The notes under the pieces are model-generated. The model made no database searches. It was not told the origin of the DNA and saw only the letters and a program-made list of their open reading frames with translations. Below, in pieces: positions 27,202 through 34,634 of a stretch of 36,245 bases of DNA (position 1 is the first letter of the stretch; every line of letters starts with the position of its first letter). The DNA lies in the NCBI GenBank assembly GCA_900315145.1, contig OMYE01000011.1:1-36245 (forward strand). Direction: 5' to 3'. Origin of the DNA: an uncultured Pseudomonadota bacterium. Lineage in GTDB: Bacteria; Pseudomonadota; Gammaproteobacteria; Enterobacterales; Succinivibrionaceae. A program made the translations under genes and the position numbers.

Positions 27202-27822
27202 GGCAGTCTCTGTTTGTTTGATTTGAGATAATACGAATTTTAGCTTTTCTGTTTTAGAAGCCTGTTTTTTTCAGAAGCGTTATATTTAGGATAGACTTAG
27301 TATAAATCAAATTACATTTTATAAAACAGAAAAATCATTGCGGTGCAGTTAACATGACCTATATTGGAAGGTATTCAGGAACATCAGGCTGATAAACGGG
27401 ATCTGTTGCAGATGCCTGATACCGGCGGAATACATAAAATTCTGAATTCATGTATTAACGCTTCATGGTAAATATTAATGTCATAATAAAAAAATTGTCT
27501 CTAACAGTTGATCTTCTTGTAATGGTGTTTGCCTGATTGTCATTCAGAGAGTAAAATAATCTTCCGTGAGCCCATATGCTGACAGAAGATTTTTTTCAGC
27601 ATTCACAAAGAATATGCTCCTGTTCAGGCAGATTGGAGACAGTTTTTGTCCGGACAGGGAAAACATGAATAATTTGACATGTTTCTGATTATAAGCGAAT
27701 CGGAAAACAGCAAAGATAATCTCACTGATAAAATAATGGCGGGATTATATTTAGGATAATCGTTAAACAGAACGATGTTTTTTAACTGAAAATCTACTAC
27801 AAGTAGAAAGGGGAGTCCTCAA
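27202..27822. other. Long divergent intergenic region between yfbV and pta
   Basis: No coding region is recognised. The region contains a terminator-like hairpin at 27558-27596, so a short RNA may end there. Sites for ArcA control of pta could be present (TTAA-rich stretches near 27765-27785), but I see no convincing box. Confidence 0.5.
27558..27596 (+). terminator. Terminator-like hairpin in the pta upstream region
   Basis: AATCTTC and GAAGATT form a 7-bp stem across a 20-nt loop that includes AGC/GCT pairing. It is followed by T7. No gene lies upstream on this strand. Confidence 0.4.
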
Positions 27823-29943
27823 GTGGCACATACTATAATGCTTATACCTATCGGAACCGGAGTAGGTGTAACATCAATCAGTTTAGGTTTAGTAAGAGCC
27901 TTCGCAAGAGAAGGCGTAAAAGTAAGCTTCTTCAAGCCTGTTGCACAGCCAAAGCCTTCATATGTAGGTCCGGAAGCCAGCACATCTGTAATCAAGGTAG
28001 GTTCAGGTCTTGATCTTCCTGAACCAATTGAAGCTTCACGCATGGAATCTTTATTAAGTTCCGGAGATGAATCAACTTTATTGGAAGAGGTTATTGCCAA
28101 TTTTGAAGCTCACGTTGCGTCAAGTCAGGCGGATGTTGTTATTGTTGAAGGTCTAGTTCCTGTTGAAAAACATCCTTTTGCCAATAAACTTAATAAGCAG
28201 ATTGCCAGCGGTATTGATGCCGACATCGTGTTTGTAACTCAGCCTGGTAACGGCGGAATTCAGGAAATCCGCGAAAGAATCGAACTTGCTGTTAATACTT
28301 ATGCTGACAGCACTCAGAAGAGAATTCTTGGCTGCATTATCAACAAGGTAGGGGCTAATGTTGACAGTCAGGGTATCCCTACTCAGCTTGAAGTAGGCAA
28401 GCCATCAGGAGATCTGAAGGAGCTTAATCTTGACGGTATCGCACAGATTCTGGCAACCATTCCTTGGAATGCAGACCTTAATGCTGCCCGTGCCAGTGAT
28501 TTGGCTTCATACCTCCAGTGTCAGGTGCTGAATGAGGGAGAACTGGCCACCCGCCGTCTCTCAGAAGTTGTGTTCTGTGCCCGTGATGTTCAGAACATGG
28601 TTGATTATATCAAGCCAGGTTCACTGCTGGTTACCTCCGGTGACAGATCAGACATTATTATTTCCATTGCTCTTGCAGCTATGAACGGAACCAAGATCGG
28701 TGCTTTACTTCTGACCGGTGGATACAATCTTGATGAAAGAGTGAAGAAACTGTGTGAACAGGCATTTGCTACAGGCTTACCTATTCTTCAGACAGAAGAA
28801 CATACCTGGCAGACAGCTATTGATTTACAGCATTTCAATACTGAAATTCCTGCTGATGATGAGGAAAGAATTAATTTAATTGCGGATTACGTTGCCGGCT
28901 TTATTGACAAGAACTGGCTGGAAACCCAGTCTGCTCAGAATGCCCATGTAAGACTGTTAAGTCCAGCAGCATTCCGCTTCAAGTTAACTGAACGTGCAAG
29001 ATCAGAAAGAAAGAGAATTGTTCTTCCGGAAGGTAATGAACCACGTACTGTAAAGGCTGCCGCCATCTGTGCTAGCCGCGGTATAGCCACTCCTGTACTT
29101 CTGGGTAATCCTGAAGAAATTCAGCGTGTAGCTGAACAGCAGGGGGTTGTTCTCGGTGAAGGGGTGGAAATCATTGATCCGGTTGCTTCACGTGAGAAGT
29201 ATGTTGATCGTCTTGTTGAACTCCGTAAGAGTAAGGGTCTTACCCCTGAAGCTGCTCGCGAACAGCTTGAAGACAATGTTGTTCTCGGTACCATGATGAT
29301 TGAAAGAAATGAGGTTGACGGTCTGGTTTCAGGTGCAGTACATACAACTGCCAACACCATCAGACCTCCGTTACAGATTATCAAGACTGCTCCAGGATCA
29401 TCTCTGGTATCTTCTGTATTCTTCATGCTTTTACCTGATCAGGTTCTTGTATATGGTGACTGCGCAATTAATCCTGACCCTAATGCTGAACAGCTGGCTG
29501 AAATCGCTATTCAGTCTTCAGATACAGCCAAGGCCTTCGGAATTGAACCTCGTGTAGCAATGCTTTCATACTCTACCGGTACTTCAGGCAAGGGTGAGGA
29601 TGTTGAAAAGGTTCGTCAGGCTACTGCCATAGCCAAGGAAAAGCGTCCTGATCTAGTTATCGACGGTCCGTTACAGTACGATGCTGCCATTATGGCTGAT
29701 GTTGCCGCTTCAAAGGCTCCTGGTTCACCTGTAGCAGGTAAGGCAACAGTATTCATTTTCCCTGATTTGAATACCGGTAATATTGCATATAAGGCAGTTC
29801 AGCGTTCAGCCAAGCTTGTTTCCATCGGTCCTATGCTTCAGGGTATGAAGAAGCCTGTAAACGACCTGTCACGTGGCGCTCTGGTTGACGATATTGTATA
29901 TACCATCGCTATAACAGCAATTCAGGCTCAACAGAACAAGTAA
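27823..29943 (+). CDS. pta: Phosphate acetyltransferase
   Basis: Interconverts acetyl-CoA and acetyl phosphate in mixed-acid fermentation. 706 residues, the long three-domain form of Enterobacteria: an N-terminal P-loop-like domain ([22 protein letters not shown]), a central DRTGG domain ([18 protein letters not shown]), and the C-terminal catalytic PTA_PTB domain ([78 protein letters not shown]). GTG start with AAAGGGGAG 8 nt upstream. ackA, usually immediately upstream, is not in the window. A terminator follows 25 nt downstream. Confidence 0.97.
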   Translation: MAHTIMLIPIGTGVGVTSISLGLVRAFAREGVKVSFFKPVAQPKPSYVGPEASTSVIKVGSGLDLPEPIEASRMESLLSSGDESTLLEEVIANFEAHVASSQADVVIVEGLVPVEKHPFANKLNKQIASGIDADIVFVTQPGNGGIQEIRERIELAVNTYADSTQKRILGCIINKVGANVDSQGIPTQLEVGKPSGDLKELNLDGIAQILATIPWNADLNAARASDLASYLQCQVLNEGELATRRLSEVVFCARDVQNMVDYIKPGSLLVTSGDRSDIIISIALAAMNGTKIGALLLTGGYNLDERVKKLCEQAFATGLPILQTEEHTWQTAIDLQHFNTEIPADDEERINLIADYVAGFIDKNWLETQSAQNAHVRLLSPAAFRFKLTERARSERKRIVLPEGNEPRTVKAAAICASRGIATPVLLGNPEEIQRVAEQQGVVLGEGVEIIDPVASREKYVDRLVELRKSKGLTPEAAREQLEDNVVLGTMMIERNEVDGLVSGAVHTTANTIRPPLQIIKTAPGSSLVSSVFFMLLPDQVLVYGDCAINPDPNAEQLAEIAIQSSDTAKAFGIEPRVAMLSYSTGTSGKGEDVEKVRQATAIAKEKRPDLVIDGPLQYDAAIMADVAASKAPGSPVAGKATVFIFPDLNTGNIAYKAVQRSAKLVSIGPMLQGMKKPVNDLSRGALVDDIVYTIAITAIQAQQNK

Positions 29944-29967
29944 TACAATTTTTTTCTGAACAAAGTT

Positions 29968-30003
29968 AAGGCTCTTGATCCAGGTGATTGAGGGCCTTTT
30001 TTG
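29968..30003 (+). terminator. Rho-independent terminator of pta
   Basis: AAGGCTCT pairs with AGGGCCTT (one G-U) around a loop that can pair further, followed by T6. Confidence 0.85.
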
Positions 30004-30160
30004 TATCCTATTTGCGGGCGGATAACTGTGTCATTACTGATTATGTTTCTGATGACAGTTTTTCCGCTGAAAAGAAAAACACAATAATCCGGTTGTGGTT
30101 ATTATTCCGGAAGTCCTGATTAAATACAGAAAAAATCCTTAAAACAATGTTAAATTATTG

Positions 30161-30189
30161 TTGACTAATATACTAGGAAATGATTTAAT
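30161..30189 (+). promoter_or_regulatory. Distal promoter candidate of the metY operon
   Basis: TTGACT - 17 nt - TTTAAT, about 240 nt upstream of metY. Confidence 0.5.
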
Positions 30190-30293
30190 GTCACACCAAT
30201 TCACTATGAAATAATTTTGATTATTTTCTGACATTATCAATAATACTTTTTTAAGTAACAAAAACATTTTTAAAATAAATCATACTAAACCTA

Positions 30294-30322
30294 TTTACAT
30301 ACTATGATATTAATTCTATAAT
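30294..30322 (+). promoter_or_regulatory. Proximal promoter of the metY operon
   Basis: TTTACA - 17 nt - TATAAT. It would give a leader of about 100 nt before the metY ATG. Confidence 0.75.
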
Positions 30323-30431
30323 CCGAAACATGAAGTTGCTTAAGGATTACAGATCGGAAGATACCGCTGATTCTCCAAGTCCTGACAGTGATAATTTTGA
30401 CGTGCAATATATTTAGAAATAAAGGTTTTAT

Positions 30432-31682
30432 ATGACACGAAACTGCGGGTTTAATACTTTACTGCTACATGGAAAAGGAACCGGGGGTTTTGCTGAGAGA
30501 GAAATTCTTCCACCGGTTTCTCAGGGGACTGCTTTTCAGTATGAAAGTATGGAAGACCTTGAAAGCGTGTTTGCCCATAGAAAAACAGGTTTTGCATACA
30601 CCCGTATCGGTAACCCTACCATTGCAGCATTTGAGCAGAAAATCAACGCCTTAGAAGGTGGTTTCGGGGCTATATGTACGGGCAGCGGTATGGCTGCAGT
30701 AAGCGGAGCTCTTCTGACAGTGTGTCAGAGCGGAGATGAAATTATTGCCGGCTCCGGAATGTACGGCGGAACTATCAGACTTCTCCGTAATTTTGAGCGT
30801 CTGGGAATACGCACAGTATTTACCCCAAAACTCAATGCTGAGAATGTCAGTGCGCTGATCAACGAGAGAACAAGAGTCGTGTTCGGGGAACTTATCGGTA
30901 ATCCTTCTCTGAATGTTCTGGATGTTCCCGCAGTGTCAGCAGTGGCACACGAACACGGTGTTCCGTTATTCGTGGATTCCACTACTGCGACTCCCTATAT
31001 AGCAAGACCTCTGGAATTGGGAGCAGACGTGGTTATTCATTCTACTTCAAAGTACATAAACGGAACAGGAAGTGCTATCGGCGGAATGATTATTGACGGC
31101 GGCAGATTCAACTGGAAAGCAGAAAAGCATGGAGCTTTAGCTGATTTTGTCCAGTACGGCAGAATGGCTTTTTCTGTTAGAGCCAGAACTGAGATATGCA
31201 GTAATCTTGGCGGTTGTATTTCACCGTTTAATGCTTTTATTTCCCATGTGGGGGTAGATACGCTGGGACTCAGAATGGAGCGTATCTGTGAAAATGCCGC
31301 TGCTCTCGCGGAGCGGCTTGATAAGGAAAAGGATATATCGGTTAACTATCTTACCCTTAAGCATCATCCCGATCATGAGTATGTGACCGGTGAACTGAAC
31401 GGATACGGTGGTGGAATTCTGACTATCAGAGCCGGTTCGAAAGAGAGAGCATTTGAGATTATAAATTCACTTAAATATGTGAAAATCGCGAGCAATCTCG
31501 GTGATGTCAGAACGCTGGTAATTCATCCGGCCTCAACACTTTATCGTCATAACAGCAGGCATGAGGCGGAAGCTGCCGGAGTATATGAGGATACCATCCG
31601 CATAAGTGTGGGTATTGAAAATAAAGAAGATTTAATAGAGGACTTTTTAGAAGCCATCGCAAAGAGCAGACATGAACAGTAA
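30432..31682 (+). CDS. metY: O-acetylhomoserine sulfhydrylase, MetY type
   Basis: PLP enzyme of the Cys/Met-metabolism family that replaces the acetoxy group of O-acetylhomoserine with sulfur to give homocysteine; 416 residues. The PLP lysine is K207 in VIHSTSKYINGTGSAIGG. Other blocks are the N-terminal GFNTLLLHG, AYTRIGNPT, TGSGMAAVSGALL, VDSTTATPYI and LGDVRTLVIHPASTLYRH. The long region after the PLP lysine, including DFVQYGRMAFSVRARTEICSNLGG, is typical of MetY rather than MetB or MetC. In Wolinella a MetY uses a protein thiocarboxylate (HcyS-COSH) as sulfur donor; the next genes suggest the same here. AAAGG lies 6 nt before the ATG. The last 11 bases overlap the next gene. Confidence 0.93.
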   Translation: MTRNCGFNTLLLHGKGTGGFAEREILPPVSQGTAFQYESMEDLESVFAHRKTGFAYTRIGNPTIAAFEQKINALEGGFGAICTGSGMAAVSGALLTVCQSGDEIIAGSGMYGGTIRLLRNFERLGIRTVFTPKLNAENVSALINERTRVVFGELIGNPSLNVLDVPAVSAVAHEHGVPLFVDSTTATPYIARPLELGADVVIHSTSKYINGTGSAIGGMIIDGGRFNWKAEKHGALADFVQYGRMAFSVRARTEICSNLGGCISPFNAFISHVGVDTLGLRMERICENAAALAERLDKEKDISVNYLTLKHHPDHEYVTGELNGYGGGILTIRAGSKERAFEIINSLKYVKIASNLGDVRTLVIHPASTLYRHNSRHEAEAAGVYEDTIRISVGIENKEDLIEDFLEAIAKSRHEQ

Positions 31683-32139
31683 TCTGCATGCCACTGTTCC
31701 CGTGAATGTGGCAGTTTCTGAAGATGTATTGAAGAAAATCCGGGAGCATGTGTTATGCGGGTATCCCGGAGAGGTATGCGGAATACTGCTCGGAAACATT
31801 GAGGTGATAACAGCCGGAACGGTTGATATCTCCGATTATGTTCCTTTGGATAACACTGTCAGAGGTGATGCTACGCATAAATCATTTCTGGTAGATTCTC
31901 TCGAATTCTATCAAATGGAGCGACAGTGGCTTGATAAAAAGAGGTTGGTAGCCGGATTCTGTCATTCACATCCGGACTGCAGGGCTGTACCGTCACAGGC
32001 AGACGTGACAGCAATGATACCGGGGCTTGTTTATCTCATAGTTTCGGTAACTGACGGTCATGTTATGCAGCCAAGAGGCTGGCATAAAAAAAATACTGGT
32101 AACTATATTCAGGAGTTGACGGTAACCGTAAACAGATAA
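31672..32139 (+). CDS. JAMM metalloprotease of the sulfur-carrier pathway (HcyD/Mec+-like)
   Basis: 155-residue single JAMM domain with the complete zinc motif: E34 (YPGEVCGILLG), H98-S-H100, S108 and D111 (CHSHPDCRAVPSQADVTAM). Family members next to a sulfur carrier and MetY (HcyD in Wolinella) or CysM (Mec+ in Mycobacterium) hydrolyse the amide between the carrier C-terminal Gly and the new amino acid. Here it should release homocysteine. It might also cut the fused carrier encoded by the next gene after its Gly-Gly. The start overlaps the metY stop by 11 nt, so translation is coupled. It has an N-terminal extension relative to the orphan JAMM at 5060. Confidence 0.88.
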   Translation: MNSNLHATVPVNVAVSEDVLKKIREHVLCGYPGEVCGILLGNIEVITAGTVDISDYVPLDNTVRGDATHKSFLVDSLEFYQMERQWLDKKRLVAGFCHSHPDCRAVPSQADVTAMIPGLVYLIVSVTDGHVMQPRGWHKKNTGNYIQELTVTVNR

Positions 32140-32165
32140 TAACAGAGCACACAGGACAATTGTTT

Positions 32166-33626
32166 ATGAAAGTTTATATATCATCTACGCTACGTTTTTT
32201 CTTTGAACGAAGTTATGAAGTTGAAGTACAGGTTCAGAAAAACACATTAAAGGACATTCTGGAACAGCTTATAAAAATGTTTCCGGACGCTGAGAAGGGA
32301 CTTTTTGAAAATAATGAATTGAGATCATTTATCAGAATTTTCGTGGCTGGAGAAGACTGGACAGACAAAAGCTTTCATGAACGTGAATTCAGCGATGATA
32401 AGCAGGTTCTGATATTGCCTCTGATAGCCGGCGGTTCTTCGAATGAAAGTATTATTTCCGAGGAGAGACGCAAGTCAGTAACCCTTGATTCCGATGAAAT
32501 TGAGCGTTACAGCAACCACCTGCTTCTTCGGGATATCGGTGTTGCCGGCCAGAAAAGAATAAAGGCCTCTAAAGTGGCTGTTGCCGGAATAGGAGCTCTA
32601 GGAAGTCAGGTGGTTCAGTGTCTTGCTGCAGCAGGAGTAGGCACCATTAAAATTATCGATTTTGATCTGGTGGCTCTTCGTAATCTGCAGAATCAGGTGC
32701 TTTACGGATTAAGAGATGTTAAGCGTCCCAAGGTGGCTTCAGCCAAAGACCGAATAAAGGCGGTAAACCGCGGTATCGAAGTACTGGTTGAGAAGGAGAA
32801 TATTACTGCCGACAATGCAGTGGGACTTATAGAAGACTGCGATCTGGTTATCGATTGTACCGATAACTACAAGACGAGATATCTCTTAAGTGATGCCTGT
32901 GTCATTGCAAGAATTCCGCTGGTCTTCGGGGCGATATATCAGTTTGAAGGTCTGGTGAGCGTGTTTAACTATAAAGACGGGCCATGCCTCAGATGTCTTT
33001 TCCCGGAACCGCCTCAGCCCGGTCTGATGCCGACCTGTGCGGAAAACGGTGTCGTAAGTTCTCTCCCGGGGATTATCGGAGGAATACAGGCTAACGAGGC
33101 TCTGAAACTTATTATCGGCACCGGGGAAGTTCTTTCCGGAAAGCTTTTCAGAATGGATATTCTGAATCTTCAAACTGAAATTCTTAATGTGACCAGAAAT
33201 GAAGAGTGCCGGATCTGTGGCAAGAATTCATCAGTTATCAGGGTCGAGGATTTTGATTATGACGAATTCTGTGGTTTGAAGCAGGATGATACCGAGATAC
33301 CGGTTGAGACCATAAGTCCTGAGGATCTGCTGCGAAGAATAGAGAACCACGATCCTATTACGATTGTTGATGTCAGAGAACCTCATGAAAGAACAATACT
33401 GAGATTCTCCGGAGCTGTGGTTATTCCGATTGGTCAGCTTGCCAGAAGACAGAAGGAGCTCTGTGCGGAACACGATACCGTAATTATCTGTAAGGAAGGG
33501 AAACGAAGCATACTTGCAGTGAGAACACTGAAGGAAGCTGGTTACCTTGGGCCTTTATACAGTCTCAAAGGCGGGCTTGACTCAATGAAAGATATTATTT
33601 TATCCGGTGAAGGAGGATGGATTTAG
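32166..33626 (+). CDS. Ubiquitin-like sulfur carrier - E1-like adenylyltransferase - rhodanese fusion
   Basis: 486 residues, three domains. Residues 1-90 are a MoaD/ThiS-like beta-grasp domain ending LPLIAGG, with the diglycine at 89-90 followed by a Ser/Glu-rich linker. Residues 110-345 are a ThiF/MoeB-type E1: ATP loop GIGALG (141-146), DFDLVALRNLQNQ, DCTDNYKTR, C291 (PTCAENGVVSSLPGIIGG), and zinc pairs C274/C277 and C348/C351. Residues 378-486 are a rhodanese with active-site C442 in CKEGKRS. The E1 would adenylate the carrier Gly and the rhodanese would deliver persulfide sulfur to make a thiocarboxylate. No internal start separates the domains, so free carrier would need cleavage after GG. 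ATG 32166 (AGGA 9 nt upstream) is preferred to TTG 32160. Confidence 0.9.
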   Translation: MKVYISSTLRFFFERSYEVEVQVQKNTLKDILEQLIKMFPDAEKGLFENNELRSFIRIFVAGEDWTDKSFHEREFSDDKQVLILPLIAGGSSNESIISEERRKSVTLDSDEIERYSNHLLLRDIGVAGQKRIKASKVAVAGIGALGSQVVQCLAAAGVGTIKIIDFDLVALRNLQNQVLYGLRDVKRPKVASAKDRIKAVNRGIEVLVEKENITADNAVGLIEDCDLVIDCTDNYKTRYLLSDACVIARIPLVFGAIYQFEGLVSVFNYKDGPCLRCLFPEPPQPGLMPTCAENGVVSSLPGIIGGIQANEALKLIIGTGEVLSGKLFRMDILNLQTEILNVTRNEECRICGKNSSVIRVEDFDYDEFCGLKQDDTEIPVETISPEDLLRRIENHDPITIVDVREPHERTILRFSGAVVIPIGQLARRQKELCAEHDTVIICKEGKRSILAVRTLKEAGYLGPLYSLKGGLDSMKDIILSGEGGWI

Positions 33627-33677
33627 TAACCGGATGTTGTGAGAAGTTATATTCTTTTTTTTATAGGAGTTTTTTTA

Positions 33678-34634
33678 ATGTCAACAAATACAAGTGATGC
33701 ATCTCAGATTAATGCTTTAGGAAAGGCGGCAGCCTATAATCTTGCGAATGTTACCAAGACCAGACCTCAGTTTGGTTCAATTACCCCTAAGTGGCTCACC
33801 AGATTCCTCGAGTTCAAGGGACTTGAAACAGGTATCTTCAGAGTAAACAAGGTGGTTGAAGGTGAAACCCCGCTGGATGTTTTATGCAGTCAGACAAAGA
33901 AGTCTGATATTATCCCTGAAGGCTATGTTGAATACGAAACCGAACCTCGTGAATATCAGCTGAACTCAATTTCCACCATCATCAATGTTAACACTGCGGT
34001 TGAAGATGTATACAGTTCACCATATGATCAGGTTCAGGAACAGCTTTCTCTTGCCATTGAATCACTGAGAGAACGTCAGGAAAGCCAGCTTATTAATAAC
34101 GATGATTACGGTCTGTTGAAGAATATTGCTGATTCTCAGAGAATCCAGACCAGAAACGGTGCTCCTACACCTGATGACCTTGATGAACTTATCACCAAGG
34201 TATGGAAGGAACCTTCATTCTTCCTGGCTCATCCTAGAGCAATTGCTGCATTTGAAAGAGAATGCACCAAGAGAGGTGTTCCTCCAGTAGTGGTAAATCT
34301 TGCCGGCGGTAATTTCCTTACCTGGAGAGGTATTCCTATTATTCCTACCGACAAACTCCTTGTAGACGGTCTCAAGAATCCGACCTCCCAGAGCGGTAAG
34401 ACCAATATTCTTCTTGTAAGAACAGGTGAGGCCAAGCGCGGTGTAATCGGTCTGTTCCAGGCTGGTCTTAAGAATGAGCACTCCAGAGGTCTCTCAGTCC
34501 GCTTCCGCGGAATTGATAACAAGGGTGTTGCCTCATATCTGCTGTCATTATACTGCTCTGCAGCAATTTTAGCTGATGATGCTATTGCTGTTCTTGAAGA
34601 TGTAGAGGTTGGTGAATACTATGACTACGACTAA
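33678..34634 (+). CDS. Family 2A encapsulin shell protein
   Basis: 318 residues with an HK97-type phage-capsid fold that self-assembles into a protein nanocompartment. Recognised from the N-terminal arm LGKAAAYNLANVTKTRPQ, ITPKWLTRFLEFKGLETGIFRVNK, the helix-rich ASPYDQVQEQLSLAIESLRERQE-like segment, FFLAHPRAIAAFERECTKRG and GVIGLFQAGL. There is no cyclic-nucleotide-binding insertion, so family 2A (SrpI-like) rather than 2B. Family 2A shells enclose a cysteine desulfurase and have been linked to sulfur storage; the next gene is that desulfurase. ATG 33678 has TAGGAG 8 nt upstream; an in-frame GTG at 33639 would add a spurious hydrophobic leader. The gene overlaps its cargo gene by 14 nt. Confidence 0.9.
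   Translation: MSTNTSDASQINALGKAAAYNLANVTKTRPQFGSITPKWLTRFLEFKGLETGIFRVNKVVEGETPLDVLCSQTKKSDIIPEGYVEYETEPREYQLNSISTIINVNTAVEDVYSSPYDQVQEQLSLAIESLRERQESQLINNDDYGLLKNIADSQRIQTRNGAPTPDDLDELITKVWKEPSFFLAHPRAIAAFERECTKRGVPPVVVNLAGGNFLTWRGIPIIPTDKLLVDGLKNPTSQSGKTNILLVRTGEAKRGVIGLFQAGLKNEHSRGLSVRFRGIDNKGVASYLLSLYCSAAILADDAIAVLEDVEVGEYYDYD

Larger units (their letters stand above)
30004..30431. other. Upstream region of the metY-encapsulin operon
   Basis: No gene. It holds an interrupted hairpin at 30018-30067 (GCGGA/TCCGC and AACTGT/ACAGTT), two good sigma-70 promoters and a leader of about 100 nt before metY. I see no tandem AGACGTCT-type MetJ boxes and no SAM riboswitch core. Confidence 0.55.

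Noticed and set aside
33678..34634. HK97-fold protein as a prophage capsid
   Set aside because: No other phage genes are present, the sequence matches family 2 encapsulins, and the desulfurase cargo gene overlaps it.
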